A stretch of 64,000 nt of DNA from positions 124,001 through 188,000 of the forward strand of contig NZ_RCCH01000003.1 in the NCBI RefSeq assembly GCF_003663945.1, read 5' to 3'. The position numbers were made by a program, and so were the translations under genes. The notes under the pieces were generated by a model. That model searched no databases, was not told the origin of the DNA, and saw nothing but the letters and a program-made list of their open reading frames with translations. This DNA comes from Lacinutrix venerupis. Its GTDB lineage: Bacteria; Bacteroidota; Bacteroidia; Flavobacteriales; Flavobacteriaceae. The first letter of the stretch is position 1; every line of letters starts with the position of its first letter. Below are positions 9,703-19,568 of this stretch, in pieces.

Positions 9703-10591
9703 ATATTGGGCATTAATAGCTGCCTTTATAGTACAATTACTTTACGGTTTAAATTTTACATTTGCTAAAGATGTTATGTCTGGTGGTTTTATGAAACCGT
9801 TTGGTTTTATATTAGTTAGAGTTGCAGGAGCAACTTTATTATTTTGGATATTTAGTTTTTTAGGACCTAAAGAAAAAATAGATAAAAAAGATTATTTAAT
9901 TATATTTTATGCTGCTATTTTTGGAGTAGCTTTAAATATGCTAACCTTTTTTAAAGGTTTAGAGTTTACAACACCAATTCATGCTTCTGTAATTATGATT
10001 ACTACACCTATTATTGTGTTAGTACTATCATCAATTTTTTTAAAAGAGCGTATTACAAATTATAAGGTTTTAGGTGTAATTTTAGGTTTTGCTGGAGCTT
10101 TGGTACTAAGTCTATACGGTAAATCTAATTTAGAAGGAGATAATGTTTTACTTGGCAATTTGTTTGTGCTTATAAACGCTGTGTCTTACAGTATTTACAT
10201 TATAATTATAAAAAAACTAACTAATAAATACCATCCATTTACTTTTATAAGATGGTTGTTTTTGTTTGGGTTAATTTTAGTTATTCCATTTGGTTATAAA
10301 GAATTAATATCTGCTCAGCCTTCTACATTTACACCATATATTTTCTTTTCTATAGGATTTGTGGTTATAGGTGCCACTTTTGGAACATATTTACTAAATC
10401 CACTAGCATTAAAACATTTAAGAGCATCTACAGTAACAACCTTTATATATTTGCAGCCAGTAATAGCTGGAATTTTTGCAATAATTATGGGTAGCGATAG
10501 TGTTACATCTGTAAAACTAATAGCTTCAGCTTTAATATTTTCAGGAGTATATTTAGTAACTAAAAAACCTAAAGTTAAACTAGAGGTTTAA
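9692..10591 (+). CDS. EamA/DMT-family transporter
   Basis: A 299-residue inner-membrane protein with about ten hydrophobic segments arranged as two EamA repeats. 'GLNFTFAKDVM' opens repeat one, 'VILGFAGALVLSLYG' ends it, and 'LQPVIAGIFAIIMG' is typical of repeat two. Members export small metabolites such as amino acids; the substrate cannot be told. Translation is probably coupled to the upstream ArsC/Spx-like gene through the 11-base overlap, and the 3' end overlaps the convergent thioesterase by 12 bases. Confidence 0.87.
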   Translation: MKTRYWALIAAFIVQLLYGLNFTFAKDVMSGGFMKPFGFILVRVAGATLLFWIFSFLGPKEKIDKKDYLIIFYAAIFGVALNMLTFFKGLEFTTPIHASVIMITTPIIVLVLSSIFLKERITNYKVLGVILGFAGALVLSLYGKSNLEGDNVLLGNLFVLINAVSYSIYIIIIKKLTNKYHPFTFIRWLFLFGLILVIPFGYKELISAQPSTFTPYIFFSIGFVVIGATFGTYLLNPLALKHLRASTVTTFIYLQPVIAGIFAIIMGSDSVTSVKLIASALIFSGVYLVTKKPKVKLEV

Positions 10592-11059
10592 ATTTTTAGG
10601 TGTACGACCATTAGCACGAGTATCTTCTTTAGTAAGTATTTTAAAGTCTTCAGATTTTGGAAAAGAATCTGCTAAGTCCATAAGTTGCTGAGGTAAATTA
10701 GTCATTTTCCTTACTTTTAAATCTATCCAGGCACCAAGCATTTCACAAAATGCTATATTTTCACCTTTATGGTTGTAAAAGTTATGGTCGAATTTAAAAA
10801 AAGTTCCATCTTCACTTAGTCCAGAAACCTCTAAAGATACCGTTATTGGTTGTCCCATAAAAGCCTCTTTAAAATAGTGCATATGCTCATAAAAAACAAC
10901 AGGTCCAATATTGTGCATAGCTAATTCTTTCATGGTAAAACCATGTTCTATTAAAAATGCCATTCTGGTATGGCTCATAAAATTAGTGTAGGCAGAATTG
11001 GCTAAATGTCTGTTGGCGTCAACGTCACTCCAGCGTATTTCGAACTGTTTTTTGTACAT
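10580..11059 (-). CDS. Hotdog-fold acyl-CoA thioesterase
   Basis: About 159 residues in the 4-hydroxybenzoyl-CoA thioesterase/YbgC-like group. It shows 'FEIRWSDVDANRHLANSAYTNF', where the Asp after 'RWSDV' is the expected catalytic acid, then the central hotdog helix and 'VSLEVSGLSEDGTFFKFDHNF'. I chose ATG 11059 because the family begins with this strand; ATG 11080 would add seven residues. The start region lies divergent to yicC only 81 bases away, so the two promoters may share sequence. The acyl substrate is unknown. Confidence 0.85.
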   Translation of the reverse strand: MYKKQFEIRWSDVDANRHLANSAYTNFMSHTRMAFLIEHGFTMKELAMHNIGPVVFYEHMHYFKEAFMGQPITVSLEVSGLSEDGTFFKFDHNFYNHKGENIAFCEMLGAWIDLKVRKMTNLPQQLMDLADSFPKSEDFKILTKEDTRANGRTPKNLNL

Positions 11060-11140
11060 ATTTTGGTTTTTAATAAGCAAAGTTACAGTTTTTTAAGGAT
11101 TCTGTTTTGCTTATCTTTGCTCAACTTTACAAATTATTTT

Positions 11141-11998
11141 ATGATACATTCAATGACAGGTTATGGTAAATCTGTTTTACAATTACCAACAAAAAAAATA
11201 ACAATTGAGCTAAAATCGCTTAATAGCAAGAACTTAGACTTGAATGCTAGAATGCCTTCAATTTACAGAGAAAAAGAATTACACTTACGTAAATTAATGG
11301 CAAAAGAGTTAACTCGAGGAAAAATAGACTTCTCGATTTACGTAGAAGCCACTGCAGAAGATACTTCAACAAAAATTAATACTCCAGTTGTTAAACAATA
11401 CATACAACAACTTAAAAATGTTGTAGATGGTAATGAATTAGATTTGTTAAAAATGGCTGTTCGTTTTCCAGATGCTTTAAATACAGAGCGCGAAGAGATA
11501 GATAATAACGAGTGGGAACAAATAGAAAGTGAAATTACAGTAGCTATTGCAGCTATTAACGAGTATCGTTTAAATGAAGGTAAAGTTTTAGAGGCAGATT
11601 TTAAAAACCGTGTTGCTACCATAGCAAATTTGCTAGAGCAAGTAATTACTATGGATCCTGAGCGTGTAGAAGGCGTACGTGAGCGTTTAAAGAAAGGTGT
11701 AGAAGAGTTAAAGGAGAAATACGATGAAAACCGTTTTGAGCAGGAATTAGTATATTATATTGAAAAATTTGATATCACCGAAGAAAAAGTACGTTTAAAA
11801 AACCATTTAGAATATTTTATAAAAACCTTAAATTCTAAAGATTCTAACGGAAAAAAATTAGGATTTATAGGCCAAGAAATGGGTAGAGAAATCAATACTA
11901 TTGGGTCTAAAAGTAATTATGCGCCAATGCAGCAATTGGTTGTACAAATGAAAGACGAGCTGGAGAAAATTAAGGAGCAACTACTTAACGTTTTATAA
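11141..11998 (+). CDS. YicC/YloC family endoribonuclease
   Basis: 285 residues from ATG 11141: 'MIHSMTGYGKS' is the highly conserved YicC N-terminus. A longer reading frame beginning at 11006 would add 45 residues with no family support and would overlap the divergent thioesterase start. The C-terminus 'SKSNYAPMQQLVVQMKDELEKIKEQ' is also canonical. YicC proteins are RNases; the E. coli member has been linked to small-RNA turnover. It leads a tight operon with gmk and nadD (2-base gaps). Confidence 0.9.
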   Translation: MIHSMTGYGKSVLQLPTKKITIELKSLNSKNLDLNARMPSIYREKELHLRKLMAKELTRGKIDFSIYVEATAEDTSTKINTPVVKQYIQQLKNVVDGNELDLLKMAVRFPDALNTEREEIDNNEWEQIESEITVAIAAINEYRLNEGKVLEADFKNRVATIANLLEQVITMDPERVEGVRERLKKGVEELKEKYDENRFEQELVYYIEKFDITEEKVRLKNHLEYFIKTLNSKDSNGKKLGFIGQEMGREINTIGSKSNYAPMQQLVVQMKDELEKIKEQLLNVL

Positions 11999-12000
11999 AA

Positions 12001-12585
12001 ATGAAGCAAGGAAAATTAATAGTATTCTCTGCACCATCAGGCTCTGGAAAAACAACTATTGTTAGGCATTTATTAAAAAAAGAAGCACTTAATTTAGCAT
12101 TTTCTATTTCAGCAACCTCTCGCGAAAAACGTGGTGCCGAAGTGCATGCTGAAGATTACTACTTTTTATCTGCAAGCGAATTTAAACAGCATATAAAAAA
12201 TGACGATTTTCTTGAATGGGAAGAAGTTTATAGAGATAATTTTTACGGTACTTTAAAAACAGAAGTAGAACGTTTATGGGCTTTGGGTAAAAATGTAATT
12301 TTCGATATAGATGTCTCTGGAGGACTACGTATAAAGCGTAAATTCCCAGAGCAAACCTTAGCCGTTTTTGTAAAACCACCAAGTATAGACGAGCTTAAAA
12401 TTAGGCTTAAAAAAAGAAAAACAGAAAGCGACGATAAAATAAATATGCGTGTAGCAAAAGCAAGTGCAGAATTAGCAACAGCACCGCTTTTTGATGTAAT
12501 TATAGAAAACGATAATTTAGATAAAGCATTACAGCAAGCAGAAAATATTGTGGGACATTTTTTAATAACCGAAACAAAAGTTTAA
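12001..12585 (+). CDS. gmk: Guanylate kinase
   Basis: 194 residues. The P-loop is 'SAPSGSGKTTIVRHLL', followed by the GMP-binding 'SISATSREKRGAEVHAEDYYF' and 'EWEEVYRDNFYGTL', all standard for guanylate kinase, which converts GMP to GDP with ATP in the cytoplasm. It starts 2 bases after yicC and ends 2 bases before nadD. Pairing of yicC and gmk is widespread in bacteria. Confidence 0.96.
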   Translation: MKQGKLIVFSAPSGSGKTTIVRHLLKKEALNLAFSISATSREKRGAEVHAEDYYFLSASEFKQHIKNDDFLEWEEVYRDNFYGTLKTEVERLWALGKNVIFDIDVSGGLRIKRKFPEQTLAVFVKPPSIDELKIRLKKRKTESDDKINMRVAKASAELATAPLFDVIIENDNLDKALQQAENIVGHFLITETKV

Positions 12586-12587
12586 AA

Positions 12588-13166
12588 ATGAAAATTGGCC
12601 TATATTTTGGTTCATTTAACCCAATTCATATTGGGCATTTAATTATCGCAAACCAATTAGTGGAGAATAGTGATTTAGACCAAATTTGGTTTGTAGTAAC
12701 GCCACACAATCCTTTTAAAAAGAAAAGTACTTTACTGGACAATCACCAGCGTTTAGAAATGGTGTATCTCGCTACTAAAGATTACGATAAATTAAAAGAG
12801 AGTAATATAGAGTTTAATTTACCACAACCAAACTATACTATAAATACACTTACCTATTTACAGGAAAAGTACCCAACACATAATTTTGCTTTAATTATGG
12901 GAGAAGATAATTTAAAGAGTTTCCATAAATGGAAAAATTATGAAGTTATCTTAGAAAACCATAACATTTACGTGTATCCTAGAATTTCAGAAGGTATTGT
13001 AGAAACCCGATTTACAAATCACGAAAAAATACATAGAGTTAAGGCTCCAATTATGGAAATTTCTTCAACCATGATTAGAAATGCTATAAAAAATGGTAAA
13101 AATGTAAAGCCATTATTACCTAAAAAAGTTTGGGAATATGTAGATGAAATGAATTTTTATAAATAA
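12588..13166 (+). CDS. nadD: Nicotinate-nucleotide adenylyltransferase
   Basis: 192 residues with the nucleotidyltransferase signature 'GLYFGSFNPIHIGHLIIAN' (GxFNPxHxGH) and the second motif 'ISSTMIRNAIKNGK' (SSTxIR). NadD adenylates nicotinate mononucleotide in NAD synthesis. It is the last gene of the yicC-gmk-nadD operon. No hairpin terminator is evident in the 122 bases before the next gene, although that gap holds a repeated dyad. Confidence 0.95.
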   Translation: MKIGLYFGSFNPIHIGHLIIANQLVENSDLDQIWFVVTPHNPFKKKSTLLDNHQRLEMVYLATKDYDKLKESNIEFNLPQPNYTINTLTYLQEKYPTHNFALIMGEDNLKSFHKWKNYEVILENHNIYVYPRISEGIVETRFTNHEKIHRVKAPIMEISSTMIRNAIKNGKNVKPLLPKKVWEYVDEMNFYK

Positions 13167-13192
13167 ATTGCTATCCCTATACTTAACCAATA

Positions 13193-13243
13193 TAGAATCT
13201 AATTATTTACGCTATAAATCAATTATTTTAAGTTAGAATCTAA
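13193..13243. promoter_or_regulatory. Repeated dyad TAGAATCTAA, candidate operator pair
   Basis: TAGAATCTAA occurs at 13193-13202 and again at 13234-13243, 41 bases apart, about four helical turns. Each is near-palindromic (TTAGA-A-TCTAA in the second copy). They lie 46-96 bases upstream of the large sensor kinase start. This may be a binding site for a dimeric regulator; no regulator is known. Confidence 0.3.
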
Positions 13244-13288
13244 AGTTTTACAAATTTAAAACAGGATATTAATTTTTAAATAATTAAA

Positions 13289-16200
13289 ATGAAAAGTAAA
13301 AAAGCAAAAACTTATGTAGTTGGCATTGGAGCCTCTGCAGGAGGTTTAGATGCTATACAAACTTTGTTTGACCATATTCCTAACGATACAGGAATGGCAT
13401 TTATTATTATTCAACATCTTTCTCCTGATTTTAAAAGTTTAATGCCAGAGCTTCTTAGTAAGCATACAAAAATGCAAATTTTTACTGCAGAAGATAAGCA
13501 AACAATAAAGCCTAATTGTATTTACTTAAACCAAAGAAGTAAAAATTTACATGTAAAAGGATCAGAATTATATTTACTTGATAAAGGACCTAAACATAAT
13601 CTTAATTTACCAATAGATATCTTTTTTCACACGTTAGGCGAAGAGTATAAAGAGAAATCTATAGGAGTTATTTTATCTGGAACAGGATCCGATGGTTCTA
13701 GAGGAATAAAAACCATAAAAGAAAGAGGAGGAACTATAATTGTTCAAGATCCACTATCTGCACAATTTGACGGTATGCCAAATTCTGCAATATCAACCAA
13801 TACGGCAGATTACATATTAGAGCCAAGTAAAATAGCAGAAATTTTGCATAAAAATCCTGTAAGTAGACCTTTACTTTTAAACGACTTTGATAAAAACCCA
13901 TCCAATGAAAGCTTGATTAACGATATACTAACAATAGTTTACAAACACTCTGGTATCGACTTTAGGGAGTATAAAAAAAATACACTTTTAAGACGTATAG
14001 AAAAACGTATGAATGTTACCAACATACAGCATTTATACGATTACTCAGCCTTTTTGTCTAGTAATGCTGAAGAACAACAAGCATTACAAGAAGATTTTTT
14101 AATTGGTGTAACGCGATTTTTTCGTGATACCGAAGCTTTTAAAAATTTAAAAGAAAAGGTTATTCCGCAAATATGCCAAAATAAAAAAAGTTCCGAGGTT
14201 ATACGTGTTTGGGTGGCAGGTTGTTCTACCGGAGAAGAGGTATATTCACTAGCAATATTAATAGATAATTATATAAAAACACATCAATTAAACCTTGATT
14301 TTAAAATATTTGCAACAGATATAGATCCAAGTGCATTAGCTACAGCAGGAGCAGGAGCTTATCATATTAATATAATTAATGAAATTGAAAAGCTTTATTT
14401 AGATCAGTATTTTGTTAAAATAGGAGACCAAATTCAAATAATAAAACGTATTAGAGAGAAGATTGTTTTCTCTTATCACAACTTAATAAAAGATCCGCCA
14501 TTTATAAAAATGGATCTAATTTCATGCAGAAATTTACTTATTTATTTTGATAATAAAATTCAAAAAAAGGTAATGTATAATTTTCATTTTGCATTAAACC
14601 AATACTCATACTTGTTTTTAGGTAATAGTGAGTCTTTAGGAGATATTTCAAAAAAATTTAAAACAGTAGATGTTAAGTGGAAGATATTTCAAAATATATC
14701 GGCTTCTAAAAAAACGCTTATTACTAATTCGAGTTTAGAGAGGGTGAGAACATTTAATTATAATTTTCCAAAAGAAACAAGAAATTTACCTCAATATAAA
14801 ATTAAAGAAACACCAGAATTATTATTTCATAAATATTTAAATTTAAAATTTAGTCCAGCCTCTATTTTTATAGACAAAGATTTTAATATTCTATTTATTA
14901 ATGGAGATGCAGGTAAAAGACTCTCTCATAACTCTGGAATTTTTCAAACTAACTTGTTAAAAATGGTTAGTGCAGATATTGCTGTTGTAATTAGAAGCGG
15001 TATTAGAAGGCTTGAAGCAAATAAGCAAGATGTAGTAATTAAAGGAATATTAAATAAAACAGAAGGACAAAACTTTTTGTTCGACTTAAATTTTCATAAA
15101 CCAAAAGATTTCGAAAATTTAAGCGATTGTTACTTAATTGAATTTAGTAATGATAAAGTTATACAATACGATACGCCATTAGTTGTAGATAATATAGATG
15201 TAGATGAAGCTTCAAATCAAAGATTAGAAGATTTAGAAAACGACTTAAAAATTGCTAAAACAGAATTACAAGATGTAATTGAAGAGTTAGAAACAAGTAA
15301 CGAGGAGTTGCAATCTTCTAATGAAGAATTAATGGCTTCTAATGAAGAATTACAAAGTACAAACGAAGAATTACAATCTGTAAACGAAGAGCTTTATACT
15401 GTAAACACAGAAATGCAGGAAAAAAATAAAGAGCTTACCAACCTTAATAATGATATAACAAACCTATTAGACAATACAGATATTGCTACATTATTTTTAG
15501 ATACAGATTTAAGAATTAGAAAATTTACACCTGCACTTAAAGAAGTTTTTAATTTAAATGAAATAGATCTTGGTAGGCCGCTATCAATATTTACATCTAA
15601 TTTTGATGAGGATGTAAGAAAGATGATACTTAAAGATTCTAAAACAGTTTTAGAAAAATTAGTAGTAGTAGAAAAACAAGTAAAAGATAAAGACAATAAT
15701 TTTTATTTAAAACGAATAAGTCCATTTATAACAGCAGATAAAGTTATAAATGGAGTAGTAATTACTTTAAATAATATTAATAAACTCAAGGAAATAGAAA
15801 ATGAACTTGAAATAACCGATTTAAAATATAAAAAGTTATTTGAAAGTTTAAACGAAGCCTTTATTCATGCTAGAATTATTGTAGATAAATCTAATAATCC
15901 AATCGATTGGGAATTTATAGATGTAAACCCAACTTATGAAAAGTTATTTAATTTAAAAGCAGAGGATATTATTGGTAAAAAAGTATCAGAAATTTCACCT
16001 GGCTTATTAGAGAAACCTAATAAATTGCTTCAAAAATTTGGAGAAACGGCTTTAACAGGAAAAGATTTTACAATAGAAAGCCATATAGAATCTTTAAAAC
16101 AACACTTTTTAATAAACAGTTTTTCTCCTAAAAAGGGAGAATTTGCAGGTATAATTACAGATTTTACAGAACTTAAAAATAACGAAAGGGCGCTAAAACG

Positions 16201-17722
16201 AAACCAAGCAGAGCTTAATAGAATTCAAGCTTTAACACTAGTTGGTGGTTGGTATTTAAATTTAAAAACCGACAAAGTATATTGGACTGAGCAACTTTAT
16301 TTAATGTATGGGTTAGACCCAAAATCATCACCTCCGGATTATTCTAAGCAAAAGAAATTGTTTACAAAAGAAAGCTGGCTAAAGTTAAATAAAGCTGTAG
16401 AAAGAACAAGAACATTGGGAATTCCTTATGTAATAGAATTAAACCTTATAAAAACTAACGGAGAAAAAGGTTGGTTGCGTGCACAAGGAGAGGCAGTAAA
16501 AAATGCAGATGGAGAAATTATAGGTTTAAGAGGTGCAGCACAGGATATTACTAAGCAAAAACTAATTGAAGAAGAAATAATTAGAGCTAAAAAAGATGCA
16601 GAGTCTGCAAACCTCCATAAAAACTATTTCTTAGCAAATATGAGTCATGAAATTAGAACACCAATGAATGGTGTTTTAGGATTTTCAGAACTATTAAAAA
16701 ATGATAGTTTAACTAAAGCCGATAGATTAAAGTATCTTGATATAATAGACAGTAACTCAAAACAATTATTAAATTTAATAGACGATATAATAGACGTTGC
16801 AAAAATAGAAGCCAATGAGTTAAAAATAACTTCAAAAGTGTGTAATGTACCTAAGCTTATAAAAAACTTAGATATTACTTACAAGCAATTAAAAACAATA
16901 AAGCTTAAAAAAGATATTGTGTTTAAAACACATATTCCTAAAAAATACAATAATCTTGAAATTATAACCGATAGTCAAAGGTTAGAACAAGTGCTTTCAA
17001 ACTTATTAAACAATGCTTTAAAGTTTTCAGAAAAAGGAGAAATATCATTTGGTTTTACTGTAGAAAATAATTTTTTAAAATTCTTTGTAAAAGATCAAGG
17101 AATGGGAATTAAAAAAAGTAAACAAATTGAAATTTTCGAGCGTTTTAAACAACTTAATTACGAGAGTAATGCAAAATATGGAGGAACTGGTTTAGGATTG
17201 TCTATTTGTAAAGGTATTGTAACGCTTTTAGGCGGAGAAATATTTGTAAAATCTGAAGAAGGTAAAGGTACATTATTCGAGTTTACAATTCCTTTAAAGG
17301 AATTAAACCATAATACTGCAAACGAAAAAATAGTAACAACTATAAATAAAGCATTTTTAAAAAACAAAATAATATTAATTGCAGAAGACGATTCTTTAAT
17401 TCGTTTATTATTTAAAATAGTCCTTGGAGATAGTGGAGCAACCATTCTTTTTGCTAAAACAGGAAAGGAAGCCATTAAAACGTACAAAAAAACTAAAGAT
17501 ATAGATGTTGTTTTATTAGATATTAGAATGCCAGAAATGAGTGGAATTGAAGTTTTAGAGAGAATATTAAAAATTAATCCTGAGGCTAAAATTATTATGC
17601 AAACAGCTTATACCATGCCAGACGAAAAAGAAAGATGTTATAAAATGGGATGCGTAGATTTCTTGTCTAAACCAATTATTAAAGACGAGTTATTTGCTAC
17701 TTTAAATAAATGGTTAGGTTAA
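13289..17722 (+). CDS. CheB-CheR-PAS hybrid histidine kinase with receiver
   Basis: A 1477-residue signalling fusion. Residues 1-190 are a CheB methylesterase domain with the triad visible as Ser16 ('GIGASAGG'), His43 ('IIQHLSP') and Asp135 ('GTGSDGSRG'). Residues about 215-480 form CheR, with 'RFFRDTEAF' and the SAM-binding '[16 protein letters not shown]'. A Glu-rich coiled coil near 645-720 repeats 'SNEELQS'-type heptads. PAS-like domains follow to about 1090, then HisKA with His about 1120 ('[12 protein letters not shown]'), a HATPase with 'GGTGLGLSI', and a receiver with phosphoacceptor Asp1411 ('[13 protein letters not shown]'). No membrane segment is seen. No chemoreceptor or flagellar genes lie nearby, so the methylation domains probably act on something other than classical chemotaxis. 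The gene is monocistronic. Confidence 0.92.
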   Translation: MKSKKAKTYVVGIGASAGGLDAIQTLFDHIPNDTGMAFIIIQHLSPDFKSLMPELLSKHTKMQIFTAEDKQTIKPNCIYLNQRSKNLHVKGSELYLLDKGPKHNLNLPIDIFFHTLGEEYKEKSIGVILSGTGSDGSRGIKTIKERGGTIIVQDPLSAQFDGMPNSAISTNTADYILEPSKIAEILHKNPVSRPLLLNDFDKNPSNESLINDILTIVYKHSGIDFREYKKNTLLRRIEKRMNVTNIQHLYDYSAFLSSNAEEQQALQEDFLIGVTRFFRDTEAFKNLKEKVIPQICQNKKSSEVIRVWVAGCSTGEEVYSLAILIDNYIKTHQLNLDFKIFATDIDPSALATAGAGAYHINIINEIEKLYLDQYFVKIGDQIQIIKRIREKIVFSYHNLIKDPPFIKMDLISCRNLLIYFDNKIQKKVMYNFHFALNQYSYLFLGNSESLGDISKKFKTVDVKWKIFQNISASKKTLITNSSLERVRTFNYNFPKETRNLPQYKIKETPELLFHKYLNLKFSPASIFIDKDFNILFINGDAGKRLSHNSGIFQTNLLKMVSADIAVVIRSGIRRLEANKQDVVIKGILNKTEGQNFLFDLNFHKPKDFENLSDCYLIEFSNDKVIQYDTPLVVDNIDVDEASNQRLEDLENDLKIAKTELQDVIEELETSNEELQSSNEELMASNEELQSTNEELQSVNEELYTVNTEMQEKNKELTNLNNDITNLLDNTDIATLFLDTDLRIRKFTPALKEVFNLNEIDLGRPLSIFTSNFDEDVRKMILKDSKTVLEKLVVVEKQVKDKDNNFYLKRISPFITADKVINGVVITLNNINKLKEIENELEITDLKYKKLFESLNEAFIHARIIVDKSNNPIDWEFIDVNPTYEKLFNLKAEDIIGKKVSEISPGLLEKPNKLLQKFGETALTGKDFTIESHIESLKQHFLINSFSPKKGEFAGIITDFTELKNNERALKRNQAELNRIQALTLVGGWYLNLKTDKVYWTEQLYLMYGLDPKSSPPDYSKQKKLFTKESWLKLNKAVERTRTLGIPYVIELNLIKTNGEKGWLRAQGEAVKNADGEIIGLRGAAQDITKQKLIEEEIIRAKKDAESANLHKNYFLANMSHEIRTPMNGVLGFSELLKNDSLTKADRLKYLDIIDSNSKQLLNLIDDIIDVAKIEANELKITSKVCNVPKLIKNLDITYKQLKTIKLKKDIVFKTHIPKKYNNLEIITDSQRLEQVLSNLLNNALKFSEKGEISFGFTVENNFLKFFVKDQGMGIKKSKQIEIFERFKQLNYESNAKYGGTGLGLSICKGIVTLLGGEIFVKSEEGKGTLFEFTIPLKELNHNTANEKIVTTINKAFLKNKIILIAEDDSLIRLLFKIVLGDSGATILFAKTGKEAIKTYKKTKDIDVVLLDIRMPEMSGIEVLERILKINPEAKIIMQTAYTMPDEKERCYKMGCVDFLSKPIIKDELFATLNKWLG

Positions 17723-17842
17723 AAAGTCGCACAAATTGAAAGTTAATTCTCACAAATCGAAAAAATTACGGTTTTTACCGTAAAGCAAAACTAAGAAATA
17801 CTCATTTTTTCGATGAAATGCACAAAATGTAAAAAAATAGTT

Positions 17843-17873
17843 TTGTAAGCATTGTTTCTTTGTTCTAATTTTG
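17843..17873 (+). promoter_or_regulatory. Orphan Bacteroidota-type promoter
   Basis: TTG at 17843-17845, a 20-base spacer and TAATTTTG at 17866-17873 fit the consensus. A second TAnnTTTG match (TAGTTTTG) at 17838-17845 overlaps the -33 element. No coding ORF follows on this strand before the terminator at 18033. Confidence 0.4.
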
Positions 17874-17879
17874 ATTCAG

Positions 17880-18063
17880 AATTTGACAGCAATCTACTAT
17901 TTATCCCTTTATTTTATAGATTAGTTCAAATAAAAAAAAGTATACTTTAATGATTATAATTCTTAAAATCATTAAAAGTTTCCCATAGCAAATAATTTTT
18001 AGGTATTATTTGTTATAATTGATTAATAGCGTAAAAAACCAACTCATCTGAGTTGGTTTTTTT
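17880..18063 (+). ncRNA. Candidate small RNA in the 420-base gap
   Basis: The stretch 17723-18142 is the only gap above 300 bases. It holds a hairpin TTACGGT-TTTT-ACCGTAA (17766-17783) without a U-tract, an orphan promoter (17843-17873) and a strong terminator (18033-18063). Promoter and terminator would bound a transcript of roughly 180 nt with no plausible ORF. This is an inference from signals only. The alternative is that the terminator serves as a distant stop for the upstream kinase. Confidence 0.25.
18033..18063 (+). terminator. Intrinsic terminator, A/T-flanked
   Basis: Arms AAAAAACCAACTCA and TGAGTTGGTTTTTT form a near-perfect stem with a small apical loop, then a U-tract. It lies 310 bases past the kinase stop and may also stop leftward transcription. 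Confidence 0.75.
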
Positions 18064-18071
18064 AATTAAAA

Positions 18072-18095
18072 AAACCAGAACAAAAGTCCTGGTTT
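18072..18095 (-). terminator. Terminator of the HMA lipoprotein gene
   Basis: AAACCAG pairs with CTGGTTT (one inner mismatch beyond it). On the minus strand the hairpin is followed by a U-rich tract, 48 bases past the stop of the 18143 gene. Confidence 0.65.
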
Positions 18096-18142
18096 AATAT
18101 CTACTTAAATAATTTAATTATAACAATTTAAATTATAATATT

Positions 18143-18541
18143 CTATTGTTTTTCTGCTTTAGAGAAGTGTTCAACGGTGTTCATGTTTTTTACACTGTAA
18201 GTGTCCGAAACACCAGTAACTGTGTTTTTTAAACTTTCGTGTGTTACTTTAGCTTCGTCATATTCTACCATAGCTAATTCACGTTCAAAATCTACAGTTG
18301 CAGATTTAACACCTTCCATTTTTGCCATTTTTTTCTCTATAGTTTTTGCACATCCCATAGCACAAGTCATTCCTTCAATTTTAAATTCGGCTTTTGCATA
18401 TGTTGCATTAGGATCTAATTCTACATTTTTAACCTCTGTTGCTGTTTCTACAGTTTTAATTTCTGGTTGCGTTTCATTTTTGCAATTAAAGGCCGTAATA
18501 GTTAAAATAACTATTACTAGTATGTTTTTTAAATTTTTCAT
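18143..18541 (-). CDS. HMA-domain (heavy-metal associated) lipoprotein
   Basis: 132 residues from ATG 18541; an ATG three codons upstream is possible. The leader ends in a lipobox 'TAFNC', so the protein is probably membrane-anchored. Residues about 50-115 are an HMA fold with 'IEGMTCAMGCAKTIEKKM' and 'VEGVKSATVDFE'-type spacing. The motif is CxxxC (C-A-M-G-C) rather than the usual CxxC, a form I have seen in flavobacterial homologues. It probably binds copper or a similar thiophilic metal in the envelope. No P-type ATPase is adjacent. Confidence 0.85.
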   Translation of the reverse strand: MKNLKNILVIVILTITAFNCKNETQPEIKTVETATEVKNVELDPNATYAKAEFKIEGMTCAMGCAKTIEKKMAKMEGVKSATVDFERELAMVEYDEAKVTHESLKNTVTGVSDTYSVKNMNTVEHFSKAEKQ

Positions 18542-18648
18542 GAGTATCAATTTTTATTATTTAATAATAGATTACAAAATTAAGAATTATATCTATTTAT
18601 TGCGTTAAAATTTTCATTTTTGCACTATCTAACAAATGCATTATTTAC

Positions 18649-19524
18649 ATGAAATTATCCAAATGGGCTTACCTAATTATATTGTCTATTATTTGGGGAA
18701 CTAGTTTTATACTTATAAAAAAAGGGTTGGTAGGTTTAACGCCGTATCAATTGGGAGCTTTAAGAACCGTTATTACCGGTTTCTTTTTGTTTTTAGCAGG
18801 TTTTAAAACTATAAAAACTATAGAAAAAAAAGAGTGGAAATGGATTGCTATTTCTGGCTTTTTAGGTTCGTTTATACCAGCTTTCTTTTTTGCAATTGCA
18901 GAAACCGAAATAGATAGCGCTGTAGTCTCTGTTTTAAATTCTTTAGTACCTTTAAATACAGTTTTAATGGGATTAGCTGTTTTTAAAATAACTTCTACTA
19001 AAAGACAAATTTTAGGTGTTATTATTGGCTTTATTGGTACAGCATTATTAATTTTAAAAGGTGCAGAGCTTAATCCTGATCAAAATTACTTATTTGCTGG
19101 TTTTATAATTGCATCAACATTAATGTATGCTGCAAACGTGAATATAATTAAGCGTTATTTACAAAATGTAAAACCGCTTGCAATTGCCGTTGGGAACTAT
19201 GTAACTATTTTTATTCCTGCAGTTTTAGTTTTACTTTTTACTAATTTCTTTACTGTAGAAAACTTTAATAATCCAGATTTAGGATTGTCGGTTTTATATA
19301 TTGCTATTTTATCTTTATTTGGTACAGCAATGGCTAAGGTTTTGTTTTTTAAATTGGTTCAAATATCTACACCGGTTTTTGCTTCTTCAGTAACTTATAT
19401 TATGCCAATTGTAGCATTAATGTGGGGATTGCTAGACGGCGAAACTTTTAGTGTTTTACAAATTTTAGCATCCTTAATTATTTTACTTGGCGTGTATTTA
19501 GCTAATAAAAAACAAAAAACCTGA
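18649..19524 (+). CDS. EamA/DMT-family transporter
   Basis: A 291-residue inner-membrane protein with about ten transmembrane segments and two EamA repeats. It starts 'MKLSKWAYLIILSIIWGTSFILIKKGL' in outline, where the 'IIWGTSF' block is characteristic; 'LVPLNTVLMGLAVF' and 'TYIMPIVALMWGLLDGE' are conserved second-half motifs. The likely role is export or uptake of small metabolites. It is distinct in sequence from the other EamA gene at 9692. A terminator starts within its final codons. Confidence 0.88.
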   Translation: MKLSKWAYLIILSIIWGTSFILIKKGLVGLTPYQLGALRTVITGFFLFLAGFKTIKTIEKKEWKWIAISGFLGSFIPAFFFAIAETEIDSAVVSVLNSLVPLNTVLMGLAVFKITSTKRQILGVIIGFIGTALLILKGAELNPDQNYLFAGFIIASTLMYAANVNIIKRYLQNVKPLAIAVGNYVTIFIPAVLVLLFTNFFTVENFNNPDLGLSVLYIAILSLFGTAMAKVLFFKLVQISTPVFASSVTYIMPIVALMWGLLDGETFSVLQILASLIILLGVYLANKKQKT

Positions 19525-19545
19525 AGCCTTTCGACTTCAGGTTTT
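19516..19545. terminator. Bidirectional terminator between convergent genes
   Basis: AAAACCTGAAG and CTTCAGGTTTT (11 bp) flank an 8-base loop. The left arm overlaps the last codons of the EamA gene, and the M16 gene ends at 19569 on the other strand. Confidence 0.8.
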
Positions 19546-19568
19546 AATAAATTCTATAGTTTTACTAA

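Noticed and set aside
11006-11140. Extended N-terminus for the YicC gene
   Set aside because: It adds 45 residues without family similarity and overlaps the divergent thioesterase start; the conserved 'MIHSMTGYGKS' begins at 11141.
15292-15420. Tandem repeat in the kinase gene as a CRISPR-like or satellite array
   Set aside because: It encodes the in-frame 'SNEELQS'-type coiled-coil heptads; the repetition comes from protein structure and the copies diverge at the DNA level.
17766-17783. Hairpin TTACGGT-TTTT-ACCGTAA as the terminator of the large kinase
   Set aside because: No U-tract follows; noted only as a possible processing or weak pause structure.
18201-18608. 135-residue plus-strand reading frame opposite the HMA lipoprotein
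   Set aside because: It mirrors a well-supported gene on the other strand, and its product has no recognisable domain; a shadow frame.
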